NCBI GenBank assembly: GCA_038253885.1 | Contig: JBBSGP010000001.1 | Location: 79,924 to 143,923, forward strand | Direction: 5' to 3' | From: JALZAQ01 sp038253885 | GTDB lineage: Bacteria; Gemmatimonadota; Gemmatimonadetes; Gemmatimonadales; Gemmatimonadaceae | Length of the DNA stretch: 64,000 nt | Part shown: piece after piece, positions 36,425 through 45,284 of the stretch | How the letters are laid out: every line of letters begins with the position of its first letter | How positions within the stretch are numbered: position 1 is the first letter of the stretch | Notes under the pieces: generated by a model | Database searches by the model: none | What the model was told of the DNA's origin: nothing | What the model saw: the letters and a program-made list of their open reading frames with translations, nothing else | Made by a program: the position numbers and the translations under genes

Positions 36425-37357
36425 TCAGTCGCCGGCGGCGCGACGCTCCCGCTCGAGCAGCTTCTTCTTCCGGTCGAGCCCGAGTCCGTACCCGCCCAGA
36501 CTTCCGTCCTCGCGGATGACGCGGTGGCAGGGCACGATGAGCGGCACCGGATTCCGCGCGCAGGCGTTGGCCACCGCTCGCACGGCGGTGGGCTGCCCCA
36601 CCTCGCGAGCCACTTCACTGTACGACCGCGTGGTCCCGTACGGGATGGCGCGGAGCGCTTGCCACACCCGCCACTGGAACGCGGTGGCGCGCACGTCGAG
36701 CGGAAGATCGAGATGCGGCTGAACTCCGCGCAGATGCTCCACGATCGCACGCACCCAGGTTTGAAGCAGGGCATCGTCTCGCTCGATGTCCGCGGCCGGG
36801 AATTCCCGACCGAGCTTCGAGCGCAGAACACCGTCGTCATCGCCCACGCTGACGGCGCAGATGCCCCGTGGCGTCGCGGCGACGATCAGCCGGCCCAGGG
36901 GACTCGGCGCGACCGTGTAGGCGATGTGGACACCCTTGCCTCCACGCCGATACGTGGCCGGCGTCATCCCGAGCTGCGACGGGGCGCGCTCGTACAGTCG
37001 GCTGGTGGAGCTGAAACCGGTGTCGTACATCGCGGTGCTGATCGACGCACCGTCCTGCAATCGCGCCTTCATCTCGCGTAACCGGCACGCTTCGGCGTAC
37101 TGCCGCGGCGTGATGCCCATCACGCGCTTGAAGCGGCGCTGGACGCTCTGGGGGGTCGTCCCGGACTCGCGCGCCAACGCCCGCAACGGGATCGGTTTGT
37201 CGCAGTGTCGCTCGATGTAGCGCGCGAGACGGTGCACCGCATCGGTGGCCGGCTCCGTGAGCTGACCCGCCCGGGATGTGGCACGCGCCGGGTCGAGTGA
37301 AGGTTGCGGAGAGTGCAGGGACATGGTGGATCCGGAATGGCGATAGCTGACGGACAT
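36425..37357 (-). CDS. ada: Ada-type protein: AraC HTH plus O6-alkylguanine transferase, no Cys-zinc domain
   Basis: The protein is 310 residues. The ATG at 37357 is fixed by a strong AGGAGGAA site just upstream. Residues about 40-125 are an AraC-type double HTH (ESGTTPQSVQRRFKRVMGITPRQYAEACR, YDTGFSSTSRLYERAPSQLGMTPATYRRG). Residues about 145-300 are the O6-methylguanine-DNA methyltransferase with acceptor cysteine in VPCHRVIREDGSLGGYGLG, preceded by YGTTRSYSEVA. The first Ada domain with its four zinc cysteines, which senses methylphosphotriesters, is missing: the region before the HTH has no Cys cluster. So it repairs alkyl-guanine and may regulate by another signal. It leads the operon into alkA. 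Confidence 0.94.
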   Translation of the reverse strand: MSVSYRHSGSTMSLHSPQPSLDPARATSRAGQLTEPATDAVHRLARYIERHCDKPIPLRALARESGTTPQSVQRRFKRVMGITPRQYAEACRLREMKARLQDGASISTAMYDTGFSSTSRLYERAPSQLGMTPATYRRGGKGVHIAYTVAPSPLGRLIVAATPRGICAVSVGDDDGVLRSKLGREFPAADIERDDALLQTWVRAIVEHLRGVQPHLDLPLDVRATAFQWRVWQALRAIPYGTTRSYSEVAREVGQPTAVRAVANACARNPVPLIVPCHRVIREDGSLGGYGLGLDRKKKLLERERRAAGD

Positions 37358-37548
37358 GGGCGTTCCTCCTGTGCCGCGAAGGATGCGCCCAGCCGCGAGG
37401 GGAATCTATCCGATTTAGGCTAGCCGGCCAGCGAGCGCGACTTCCCCGCCTTGCCCGCGTCCGAGAGCCATCGCGCGACCGCGGGCTCGCATCTGCCACG
37501 TCCGGGGTGAATCTTTACAGGATGAAACATTCCAACAGCGGAGGAAAC

Positions 37549-38784
37549 ATGATGACACCCTCGTCTCACGGGAAGATCGCGCGTGGCCTCGAGTGCGCCC
37601 TGGTGCTCGCCACCGCCGCCTGCGCGTCATCGCCTTCTTCGACACCGACACCGTCGCCGGCGCCTTCTTCCGCGCAGAAGCTGATGTCGGATAGCGGCGC
37701 GTTCGTGGCGCGCCTCGGCACGGACACGGTCACGGTTGAAAGATTCGTCTACACCGGCGACAGGCTCACGGGAGAGCAGCTGCTGACCACGCCCTTCCCC
37801 GTCATCCGGAAATACGATGCCACCTTCAGCCCGAGTGGCGTCGTCACCGGCTGGACCGTGGATGCCAGACGGGTCGGGTCTCCGCCCACCGCCGCCCCGC
37901 TCGCGCACAGCACCGTCACGATCGCGGGCGACAGCGCCACGGTCGTGATCCAGCAGGGAGACAGTGTGCGGACGAAGCGAGTTGCACTGGCGAGCAACGT
38001 CATGCCCTTTCTCTTTCCCTCGTACGGTCCGATCGAAGTCGCGGTGATCCATGCGCGGCAGATGAAGAGCGACAGTATGCCGTTGAGCGTCTACGCGGCG
38101 TCGATGCCGGCGCCGCAGCCGGCGTGGGTGAAGACCACCACGGGCGACATGCTCGACATCGGGACGCCTTTCGGGGTGCTGCATGCTCGCGCCGACGCGA
38201 GCGGACATCTCAGCTACGTGGACGGCATCGGGTCGACAGAGCAATTCGTCGTCACCCGCGTGCCGACCGCGGACGTCGCCGCCGTGGCGGCGTCCTTCGC
38301 CTCGCGGAAGCCGGCCGGCCAGCTCTCGCCCACTGACTCGGCGAAGGCCGCGATCGCCGGAGCGAACATGCTCGTCGTCTACAGCCGTCCGACCAAGCGG
38401 GGCCGGCTCATCTTCGGTCCCAGTGAGAAGCAGGCGGTGGTGCCCTGGGGCCAGGTGTGGCGGACGGGCGCGAATGCCGCCACGATGTTCACGACCGACA
38501 GGGATCTCGTGATCGGCGGCACGCCGGTGCCGGCCGGATCGTACACGCTCTTTACGCTTCCATCTCCGAGCGGCTGGAAGCTGATCGTGAACAAGCAGAC
38601 CAAGCAGTGGGGCACCGCATACGACATGAAGCAGGATCTCGCTCGCATCGACATGAAGACGGAGAAGCTTTCGTCGCCCGCCGAATCCATGACGATTGCC
38701 CTCGTTCCCGAGGGGAGCGGAGGCGCGATCCAGGTGATGTGGGATGACGTCCGCGCGTCCGTGCCGGTGGTGGTGAAGCCATGA
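37549..38784 (+). CDS. DUF2911 lipoprotein (first of tandem pair)
   Basis: The protein is about 411 residues from the ATG at 37549 (a second ATG follows at 37552), with GGAGG at 37540-37544. The signal ends in the lipobox TAAC, and a Ser/Pro linker leads to a unique N-terminal domain. DUF2911 is the C-terminal half, from RPTKRGRLIFGP to the end: VPWGQVWRTGANAAT, FTTDRDLVIGGTPVPAGSYTLF and GWKLIVNKQTKQWGTAYD. The function is unknown; the family is found in many environmental Bacteroidota and Gemmatimonadota. It overlaps the paralogous next gene by four bases. Confidence 0.86.
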   Translation: MMTPSSHGKIARGLECALVLATAACASSPSSTPTPSPAPSSAQKLMSDSGAFVARLGTDTVTVERFVYTGDRLTGEQLLTTPFPVIRKYDATFSPSGVVTGWTVDARRVGSPPTAAPLAHSTVTIAGDSATVVIQQGDSVRTKRVALASNVMPFLFPSYGPIEVAVIHARQMKSDSMPLSVYAASMPAPQPAWVKTTTGDMLDIGTPFGVLHARADASGHLSYVDGIGSTEQFVVTRVPTADVAAVAASFASRKPAGQLSPTDSAKAAIAGANMLVVYSRPTKRGRLIFGPSEKQAVVPWGQVWRTGANAATMFTTDRDLVIGGTPVPAGSYTLFTLPSPSGWKLIVNKQTKQWGTAYDMKQDLARIDMKTEKLSSPAESMTIALVPEGSGGAIQVMWDDVRASVPVVVKP

Positions 38785-40004
38785 AAGCGCTAACGGTGGC
38801 GCGGGTGGTGGGGTCCGTCGCTCTGGCCGCCGGATCGTTGGGCGCCTGCATGCAGACAGCTGGTTCGAGTGCTCCCGCCCCGCGGATGGCCGCTGCGCCA
38901 GGGGACAGCGGCACCTTCATGATTCGCCTCGGGACCGACACGCTCGGCGTCGAGCACTTCGTGCACTCCGCCGATCGCCTCGGCGGTGAGCTCCTCTCGC
39001 GTCTTCCCCGGACGCAGCGGACCGCCTATACCGCGACCCTCGCCCCAGACGGATCGGTGAAGCACCTCGAGCTGACTCGCTACAGCGGTCCGACTTCCAG
39101 CTCGGCGGTCGGGCAGCGCACCGTGGTCGACTTCGCCGGCGACAGTGCGGTGGTTTCGACGACGCGTCGCGACAGCACCAGACGACAGGTGGTGCACGCC
39201 CGCGCTGGCACGCTGCCCGAGCTCGGGATGTTCTATTCTCTCTCCTCCCTCGCCGCGATGCGGGCGCGCGCCGCCAATCGCGATACGGTCACGCTGTCGA
39301 TGCTGTCGATCGGCGACACGACGGCGCAGTCGGTGGTCTATCGCCGCGTCGGCACGGACTCGCTGGCGTGGATGGCGATGGGGGAAGATGAGATCACCGC
39401 GCGAGTGGACGAGGCGGGGCGGGTCATCGGACTGGTCGCGCCGCCCACCTCCACCTTCAAGGTGACCGTCACCCGTGTGCAGGGCGTCGATCTTGCCGCG
39501 CTGGCGCGCGACTTCGCGCAGCGCGACGCGGCCGGTCAGGCGCTCGGTTCGCTCTCCCCGCTAGACTCGGTCACATCGACCCTGGGGCCCGCCCACTTGC
39601 GGGTGGTCTATAGCCGACCGGCTCGGCGCGGGCGCACGATCTTCCCGAACGTCGTTCCCTGGAACCAGCTGTGGCGGACGGGTGCCAATGCGGCGACGTC
39701 CCTGTCCACCGACAGGGATCTCGTTATCGGCGGTACGCCCGTGCCGGCGGGGAGCTACACCCTCTTCACAATTCCGGCCTCCTCCGGGTGGAAGCTCATC
39801 ATCAGCCGGGAGACCGGCCAGTGGGGCACGGACTATCATCCGGACAAGGATCTCGCACGGGTCGATATGACCACCGAGGTGCTGCCAAGCCCGGTCGACC
39901 GCTTCACCATCCGGGTCGATCCGACGGGCGCGGCCGGAGCCGGAGCTCTCCGGATGTCGTGGGATACTCTGCAGGCGTCGGTTCCGATCACCGTGAAGCA
40001 GTAG
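38781..40004 (+). CDS. DUF2911 lipoprotein (second of tandem pair)
   Basis: The protein is 407 residues from the ATG at 38781 (ATGA overlap with the previous stop). The signal ends in LGAC. The order is the same as in the first copy, beginning with FMIRLGTDTLGVEHFVHSADRLGGELL (compare FVARLGTDTVTVERFVYTGDRLTGEQLL in the first). The DUF2911 domain is nearly identical in its core: VPWNQLWRTGANAAT, DRDLVIGGTPVPAGSYTLF, GWKLIISRETGQWGTDY. A tandem duplication is evident. Termination is likely at the hairpin 40027-40068. Confidence 0.86.
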   Translation: MKALTVARVVGSVALAAGSLGACMQTAGSSAPAPRMAAAPGDSGTFMIRLGTDTLGVEHFVHSADRLGGELLSRLPRTQRTAYTATLAPDGSVKHLELTRYSGPTSSSAVGQRTVVDFAGDSAVVSTTRRDSTRRQVVHARAGTLPELGMFYSLSSLAAMRARAANRDTVTLSMLSIGDTTAQSVVYRRVGTDSLAWMAMGEDEITARVDEAGRVIGLVAPPTSTFKVTVTRVQGVDLAALARDFAQRDAAGQALGSLSPLDSVTSTLGPAHLRVVYSRPARRGRTIFPNVVPWNQLWRTGANAATSLSTDRDLVIGGTPVPAGSYTLFTIPASSGWKLIISRETGQWGTDYHPDKDLARVDMTTEVLPSPVDRFTIRVDPTGAAGAGALRMSWDTLQASVPITVKQ

Positions 40005-40026
40005 CCATCTGATCGCAGCATGGAGC

Positions 40027-40078
40027 GCGGCCCCCCGAGCACGCACTGATGCGCGCTCGGGGGGCCGCTCTCTCTTCC
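40027..40078 (+). terminator. Terminator-like hairpin after the DUF2911 pair
   Basis: A perfect 14-bp stem (GCGGCCCCCCGAGC at 40027-40040 with GCTCGGGGGGCCGC at 40055-40068) has a 14-base loop and is followed by a pyrimidine-rich, T-containing tail (TCTCTCTTCC). The tail lacks a long T-run, so efficiency is uncertain. Confidence 0.6.
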
Positions 40079-40100
40079 GTCCCGCATCGCGAGCAAGACC

Positions 40101-40649
40101 ATGAAACGCCTCGTCAACTACTTTCTGCAGGGCCTCATCGTCCTCGCACCGATGGCCGTCACGCTCTATGTCTGCGTGCGCATCTTCAGGAGCATCGACG
40201 CCTGGCTCGGGATACCGATACCGGGCGCCGGCTTCCTGCTGACGATTCTGCTGATCACCGTGGCCGGATTTCTCGCCTCGAACCTCATCACGCGCAGCCT
40301 GGTGGCGACGGTGGAGCGCGTGATGAACCGTCTGCCGTTCGTGCGTCTGCTCTATTCGGCCACCAAGGACCTGCTGAACGCGTTCGTCGGGGAGAAGCGG
40401 CGATTCGACAAGCCGGTTCTGGTAGCGCTGTCCCCGGGCGCCAGCGCGAAGGTGCTCGGCTTCGCGACCCAGGAGTCGATGGGACGCTTCGGGCTGAACG
40501 AGGAGATGGCCGTCTACGTGCCGCAGTCGTACGGGCTCGCCGGGAATCTGATCGTCGTTCCGAAGGCACAGGTGACGCCGGTGCGGGCCGAGAGCTCCGA
40601 GGTGATGGCGTTCATCGTGTCGGGCGGCGTGGCACGGGTGACCGGTTAG
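40101..40649 (+). CDS. DUF502 family membrane protein
   Basis: The protein is 182 residues. It shows the DUF502 pattern: two N-terminal membrane helices (YFLQGLIVLAPMAVTLYVCV and GFLLTILLITVAGFLASNLI), then NRLPFVRLLYSATKDLLNAF, FDKPVLVALSPGASAKVLGFAT and the conserved VYVPQSYGLAGNLIVVPKAQV. The soluble part probably sits in the periplasm. Function is unknown. The gene ends immediately next to the convergent cupin stop (40649/40650). Confidence 0.93.
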   Translation: MKRLVNYFLQGLIVLAPMAVTLYVCVRIFRSIDAWLGIPIPGAGFLLTILLITVAGFLASNLITRSLVATVERVMNRLPFVRLLYSATKDLLNAFVGEKRRFDKPVLVALSPGASAKVLGFATQESMGRFGLNEEMAVYVPQSYGLAGNLIVVPKAQVTPVRAESSEVMAFIVSGGVARVTG

Positions 40650-41027
40650 CTATTTTCGCCGCAGGTACTCGTCGCTCTTCTCCAGCCAGTCCTGGCGCGG
40701 AGGGCTGAAGATGTCCACGTCGAGCGTATCCTCGAGCGCCTCCGCCCGGTGCCACACGTTGCCCGGGATGTGCAGCACCTCTCCGGCTGCCACCACCAGC
40801 TCATCCGCTCCGTCCTCACCCAGCCAGAATCGAAGGGCCCCCTCGAGTATGTAGGTGAGCTGCTCGTTTTCGTGCCGATGCTTGGGAACGACGCAGCCCT
40901 GCTTCAGGTAGACGTGCGCCAGCATCATCCGCTCGCCCGTGATCAGCCGGCGCTCCAGCAGCTCCGACACCCGCTCGCGCGGCATGTCTTCCCAACGATG
41001 CCAGGTTGCCTCACGAGACGCTGTCAT
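40650..41027 (-). CDS. Cupin-domain protein
   Basis: The protein is 125 residues with a single cupin fold. Metal-binding motif 1 is PKHRHENEQLTYILEGALRF (two His and Glu near residues 50-56), and the second is LHIPGNVWHRAEALEDT, with the later His. Such small cupins bind a divalent metal and act as dioxygenases, isomerases or sensors; the reaction is unknown. Its stop lies directly against that of the DUF502 gene, without a gap. Confidence 0.9.
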   Translation of the reverse strand: MTASREATWHRWEDMPRERVSELLERRLITGERMMLAHVYLKQGCVVPKHRHENEQLTYILEGALRFWLGEDGADELVVAAGEVLHIPGNVWHRAEALEDTLDVDIFSPPRQDWLEKSDEYLRRK

Positions 41028-41229
41028 GCGATCCTCCTGAAGGGTCAGCTGCCGCGTTCAGGGTCGTAATGCTACACGCCCAATCGCGGCACGCAATCGC
41101 GAATGATCGGCAGCGTCTGGGGTTACGGGCGCGGACGGGTAGCGGGCCATTCCGGGTTGCGACCATCGGGTGCCTCCGATCGTCCTCAAGTGAACGCCGA
41201 TGCGTCGGCCCAGCTGGAGGACCACGCGT

Positions 41230-42387
41230 ATGGCCCTGATCGCCCGCCAGGCTCTGCAGATTCGCGCCTGGACACTGCATGTGCTCGCCGGCCAGCCGGC
41301 TCCCCCGCGTCTCGCGGACGGAGTCAGGCGCTGGCATCCTCTCGCCTGGCGCTGCCTGCTCGACGTGGAGCGATGCGCGCTGCCACTCCAGGCGCGGCTG
41401 GACACTTCCGGCATGATCTCCCAGCTCCCGCGCTCGGTTGCGGAGCTGCTCCGCGCCCGGGCGCTCACCGAGATGCAGCGCGTACGCTCGGCCAAGAAGC
41501 AGCTGGGCGAGCTCGGCGCCGCGGCGGCGAAGGGCGGCGGTTTCGCGCTGGTCGTTCTCGAGGGAGGCGTCGCCGCGCTCGACGCGGCGCACCCTCTCGA
41601 CCTGGACGAGCTGGATGTGCTCGTGCCCGGCGTGGTCGCGAGAGAGATGTCCTCGGCCGCTGAATCGCTGGGCTACAAGGCAGCCAAGGAATCCGATGCT
41701 GATCGTCTCCCGCGGCGCACGCGACCCGGCTCGCTCGCCCTCGAGATCCACCTCACGACCCGCTCGAATGGGGACGCTCTGGATGCGGCGTACTGGTCAC
41801 GTGTTCGACCGATCCCGGATGCGCCAGGACTGTCCCAGCTCGGCGGCGCGGACCAGCTCATTCACGTTGTGGAGCGCAGCGTGGTGGATGACCCGCAACG
41901 TCGCGGCTGCCTCCGTGATCTGCTCCTCGTCGGCCAGGCGGCGCTCCGCTGCTCGCAAGCAGATCTCGAGCAGGTGAGGCGCTGGGTGCAAGGGCACCCT
42001 TCCTCGTCGGCGCTCCGGGCGGTGATCGCGCTGGCCCGGTCGCTACAACAGGGACGGGTGTCCGCCGATGGTCTCGCCCAGGTTGCCGCGTCGAACTACC
42101 TGATGCACGGGCTCGCGGACAGCGCCACCTTCCCGCAAGAGCTGCGGGTGAGCATGGGCGACTGCGTGTCGGCGCTCATCGGTGGCCGTGATGGACACCG
42201 GCGGCTGTGGGAGGCGACCTGGTCGCGACAGCCGCCTCCGCGGCGGCACTCCTACTCCACGCTCGAGCGCACTGCCCCGACGTTTCATCGCGGCTGGCGC
42301 GCCTCCCGGCGGCTGGGCCACCTGGCTGCCTCGTACGCCGCCGGCTGCACCCTCATGGGGGCGGCGAGAGTTCTGCGAGAGGTGTAG
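41230..42387 (+). CDS. Uncharacterised nucleotidyltransferase-like protein
   Basis: The protein is 385 residues from the ATG at 41230, with GGAGG at 41216-41220. A frame from 41200 is possible but lacks a ribosome site. Around residue 110, FALVVLEGGVAALDAAHPLDLDELDVLVPG resembles the core of the uncharacterised nucleotidyltransferase family (NTP_transf_5), with GG then D-x-D-like LDLDELD. EIHLTTRS follows as the later acidic strand. The remaining alpha-helical part is rich in Arg and Leu. The catalytic aspartates are not fully clear, so the assignment is tentative. Such proteins occur in capsule and asparagine-synthase-type clusters, neither of which is nearby. Confidence 0.6.
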   Translation: MALIARQALQIRAWTLHVLAGQPAPPRLADGVRRWHPLAWRCLLDVERCALPLQARLDTSGMISQLPRSVAELLRARALTEMQRVRSAKKQLGELGAAAAKGGGFALVVLEGGVAALDAAHPLDLDELDVLVPGVVAREMSSAAESLGYKAAKESDADRLPRRTRPGSLALEIHLTTRSNGDALDAAYWSRVRPIPDAPGLSQLGGADQLIHVVERSVVDDPQRRGCLRDLLLVGQAALRCSQADLEQVRRWVQGHPSSSALRAVIALARSLQQGRVSADGLAQVAASNYLMHGLADSATFPQELRVSMGDCVSALIGGRDGHRRLWEATWSRQPPPRRHSYSTLERTAPTFHRGWRASRRLGHLAASYAAGCTLMGAARVLREV

Positions 42388-42432
42388 GCTAGCGACGTAT
42401 TCCACGCTGGCATTCTGCGATGGCAAATCGCA

Positions 42433-43212
42433 CTACATGTGCCAGCGGGCAGTGTAGGCGGAGCAGAGCTGATCGAGCATCCTTTGGTATTCCGCGTCAA
42501 CATCGATTCCGCAGTTGTTCGGCCGGGGTAGTGATGGCGGATTGACGTTATCGATGCTCACCGGAACGAGCAGCACGAAATCGTACCCAGCGACATGCGT
42601 GTGGCCCGGTTTGCGCGTCGGGAGTTGCTGAAGGAGGGCGATGGTCCGCCCCGGATCGGTTGCGGAATTTCTGCTGATCGCCCACGAAAATTCAGTCCAG
42701 AGAGCGTGGTCGCCTGATGAAAGCCGTGGAAGGACGTTCGCTACGAACTGATCTTCCCTGTCTCTGTAGAATGGGTGGACCTGGTCGGGGATATTCAGCA
42801 CCCGGCCGGCGAGCCCGACCAGAACAGTAGCGACGAGCAGCGCTTCCGGGCGTGCCGAGTGAATCGCGGAAAGCACCTTGCTCAGATCGTCGAAACGATT
42901 CGTCCGGTTTCGATGAGCCGTGATGACCGATTTGTTTTCCAGGGCGATGCGTACACCTGGAATCTGAAGTTCGCCGCCAGCACCAGGCTCTCCCACGAAG
43001 AGGTCGATCTTTCGCAGCCGGTCGCCTGGCGAGCGTACATTGATCCAGGTCTTCACAACCCCTGCGTCGACGTCGGATTTGAGCGTAGCACAGCGCGCCA
43101 ACAGATCCTCGTACACCGCGTTGCTGACTACATCGGAATGGCCTTCGAGCCGATGATTGTGGTACCCGGCTTTGGCGATCGCGGCTACAGCGTCGTCGAA
43201 CGGTGTCCTCAC
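42433..43212 (-). CDS. Probable type II restriction endonuclease (PD-(D/E)xK-like)
   Basis: The protein is 259 residues from a GTG at 43212 that overlaps the methyltransferase stop (GTGA). A nuclease core is suggested by KIDLFVGEPG (Asp) followed some 15 residues later by VRIALENKSVITAHRNRTNRF, where ENK matches the (D/E)xK of PD-(D/E)xK enzymes. Residues around HNHRLEGHSDVVSNAVYEDLL resemble the beginning of R-M partner proteins. I do not recognise a named restriction family. It is encoded downstream of the N6-adenine methyltransferase with translational overlap, as in type II R-M operons. It presumably cuts unmethylated foreign DNA. The DNA is less GC-rich than the surroundings. Confidence 0.7.
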   Translation of the reverse strand: MRTPFDDAVAAIAKAGYHNHRLEGHSDVVSNAVYEDLLARCATLKSDVDAGVVKTWINVRSPGDRLRKIDLFVGEPGAGGELQIPGVRIALENKSVITAHRNRTNRFDDLSKVLSAIHSARPEALLVATVLVGLAGRVLNIPDQVHPFYRDREDQFVANVLPRLSSGDHALWTEFSWAISRNSATDPGRTIALLQQLPTRKPGHTHVAGYDFVLLVPVSIDNVNPPSLPRPNNCGIDVDAEYQRMLDQLCSAYTARWHM

Positions 43213-44666
43213 GCAGTCAGTGCTTCGACGAGGCCGGGGTCGAAAAGGCCGCTCTGGATCGCGGGCGCGAATGTCTCGGGAACTGGCAGCCGCTTCAAAA
43301 TGTGGGACTGCATACGCAAGTAGTTTTTGGCCGCTCGCTGGCAATGGTCACGTAACCACTGCTGAGCGGGGGGCGAGTTGAGATATTCAGCGAGCTCGAG
43401 CATCCGGCTCGGATCACTCGGAACGAGGTAATAGACGGAATGGCGTGGAATCAGGCGTCCGACGTGATCGGCCACGAAATGGGGTGTGACGCCGATGTCT
43501 TTGCAGAGCAGCTTGGGTCGAAGCAAATCTTCGAGCGGCGGTGTCTCATGGAACGCATACCACGGCTTGCGGTCGACGCACGTTCGCGCGAGAAGTTTCT
43601 CGCGGCGACCCGGCTCGGAGAGATAACGACCGAGATCGCCGAGCTTATCGTCGGGGATGAGGCGGCCTGTCTGGTCGTACGGCAAGAGCATCGAATGGCT
43701 TTCAACCAAGGGGCGACTGGGGTCAAGTTGCCGTCCGGCAATCGTCGGGTAAGCGAAGTCCTTGAGTCCTTCATCGAGGTCCGTATTCCGTACAACAAAA
43801 ACAGAATCGGCGCCCGTCGCGACACCACAGCTAATACGCAGGCATATGTCTTTTAGCGTAAGAGTCCCCGTTTCGTGCTCCGCACCTAGCACAGCGGGGA
43901 GCCAGGAGCTCGAATCGGAAGGCAGATGGATCATCCGCGTCGTGCCTTCGCGTGATTGGATCCGCGTCTCCGCGCGCTCGCGCTCCTTTGTAATTGTCGA
44001 TATCAGGGGGTAAGTGACGAGGTCGCCAAAGGTCGCCTCGTCCAGGAAGTGCAGTTCCTCCACACAGTCGTCCCTAAGAAGGCTCCGAAGCGGCATCGCC
44101 GTGGCGACGTAGAGAAATTTCTCCGGGGTGACATAGACCAGTCTCCCGCCCGGTCTTAGCAGAGACAATGCGCGTTCAAAGAATAGCAGGTAGAGATCGA
44201 AGCGGCCTTGAGCGGTGATGTACCGCTTCCGGTATTCGGTTCGCTCGCGCGACGACAGCCCGGTGATCGGCACATACGGAGGATTTCCTACGACGTAGTC
44301 GCAACGATCGGATGATGCGAGAAGGAAATCCGCTTGGCGAATTTCGATCTGGCGAACGGCAGCGAATCGGTCCCGGCAAAACGCAACGCGTGCGGGGTCC
44401 GAGTCAATGCCGACGAGACGAGGTAGCCCGATGTTGCGGCTTGTGCACCAGCGAATGATGCCATCGAGGAAAACGCCTGTTCCGCAGCCGGGATCGAGAA
44501 TCGTTGCGGCGGCGGACGGCGTTCCGTCGCGAAAAAGCTTCTCGACCATTAGGTCAACGACCGAGGGTGGTGTGAGAGCGTAGCCTTTCATGAGCCTTTC
44601 GATGTCAGGCTGAAATTGTCTAGAGGTAGGAAGCCCTGCGGGAAAGATGCGAGGCTGGAGTACCAA
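43209..44666 (-). CDS. N6-adenine DNA methyltransferase (TaqI/Eco57I-like)
   Basis: The protein is 485 residues. The SAM motif is ILDPGCGTGVFLDGII at about residue 57, GIDSDPARVAFCRDRF follows, and the catalytic NPPY is CDYVVGNPPYVPITG at about 130. This motif order is typical of gamma-class N6-adenine methyltransferases. YRKRYITAQGRFDLYLLFFERAL is the usual post-NPPY segment. The second half, about 260-470, is a target-recognition region with LARTCVDRKPWYAFHE and PSDPSRMLELAEYLNSPPAQQWL. It protects the host sites against the overlapping endonuclease. GC content is near 53-60% in places against about 68% outside, suggesting horizontal transfer. No HTH controller gene is seen. Confidence 0.9.
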   Translation of the reverse strand: MVLQPRIFPAGLPTSRQFQPDIERLMKGYALTPPSVVDLMVEKLFRDGTPSAAATILDPGCGTGVFLDGIIRWCTSRNIGLPRLVGIDSDPARVAFCRDRFAAVRQIEIRQADFLLASSDRCDYVVGNPPYVPITGLSSRERTEYRKRYITAQGRFDLYLLFFERALSLLRPGGRLVYVTPEKFLYVATAMPLRSLLRDDCVEELHFLDEATFGDLVTYPLISTITKERERAETRIQSREGTTRMIHLPSDSSSWLPAVLGAEHETGTLTLKDICLRISCGVATGADSVFVVRNTDLDEGLKDFAYPTIAGRQLDPSRPLVESHSMLLPYDQTGRLIPDDKLGDLGRYLSEPGRREKLLARTCVDRKPWYAFHETPPLEDLLRPKLLCKDIGVTPHFVADHVGRLIPRHSVYYLVPSDPSRMLELAEYLNSPPAQQWLRDHCQRAAKNYLRMQSHILKRLPVPETFAPAIQSGLFDPGLVEALTA

Positions 44667-44747
44667 GATACCGCGTAGACCGCCTTGTGGAGGGGCGTCC
44701 GCTTTCGGTCAGTTTCAAACTGTCCCTAGGGCCCAGACGCTTGCGCG

Positions 44748-45173
44748 CTACCCGAGCGTCGCGGTCATCTCGATCGAGACGCCGCCCTTGAGCGCTCCCG
44801 ACACCGGACACCCTTCCTTCGCCGCCTGCGCCGCCTTCTGGAGGCCGGCGTCATCCAGCCCCGGCACCGTCGCTCGCACGGTGAGCCGCATCGTGGTGAT
44901 CTTGAAGCCGTCACCGACCTTGTCGACGGTGCAGGCGGCCTCGGTCTGGACGCGAGTCGGGGGCGTGCCGGCTTTCTCGAGCCCTCCGCTCAACGCCATG
45001 CTGAAGCACGCGGCATGGGCCGCCGCGAGCAGCTCCTCCGGGTTCGAGCCGCTCCCGTTCTCGAAACGGCCGGCAAAGTTGTAGGCGGCGCCGAGGCCGC
45101 TCTGCGTCTTGAAGCTGCCCTTCCCTCCCTTGAGCCCGCCTTCCCACTGCGCACTGGCATTCCGCGTCGGCAT
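44748..45173 (-). CDS. OsmC family peroxiredoxin
   Basis: The protein is 141 residues from the ATG at 45173 with AGGAG upstream; the frame extends to 45266 without a ribosome site. It has the two redox cysteines of the OsmC subfamily, in AAHAACFSMALSGGL and in AKEGCPVSGAL. RNASAQWEGGLKGGKGSF and RFENGSGSNPEELLAAAHAAC are the OsmC opening. It reduces organic hydroperoxides, usually with a dihydrolipoamide system. It is divergent from the sufE-like gene. Confidence 0.93.
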   Translation of the reverse strand: MPTRNASAQWEGGLKGGKGSFKTQSGLGAAYNFAGRFENGSGSNPEELLAAAHAACFSMALSGGLEKAGTPPTRVQTEAACTVDKVGDGFKITTMRLTVRATVPGLDDAGLQKAAQAAKEGCPVSGALKGGVSIEMTATLG

Positions 45174-45284
45174 CGATCTGCTCCTGTCGAGATGAGTGTC
45201 TGAGTAGCTCTTCTGTAGTCGCAATTCACGCGCCCCCTCCTCATCGCGCCAGCCCACCCCTCGCATCCGTGCCGGCGCTCGGCG

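Noticed and set aside
42405..42447. Inverted repeat CGCTGGCA/TGCCAGCG after the nucleotidyltransferase-like gene
   Set aside because: Only 8 bp with a 27-base loop, no T-run, and the right arm lies inside the nuclease coding sequence.
44620..44811. Small minus-strand frame between the methyltransferase and osmC
   Set aside because: It overlaps the methyltransferase start and has no ribosome site or recognisable sequence; treated as a chance frame. No tRNA fold found there either.
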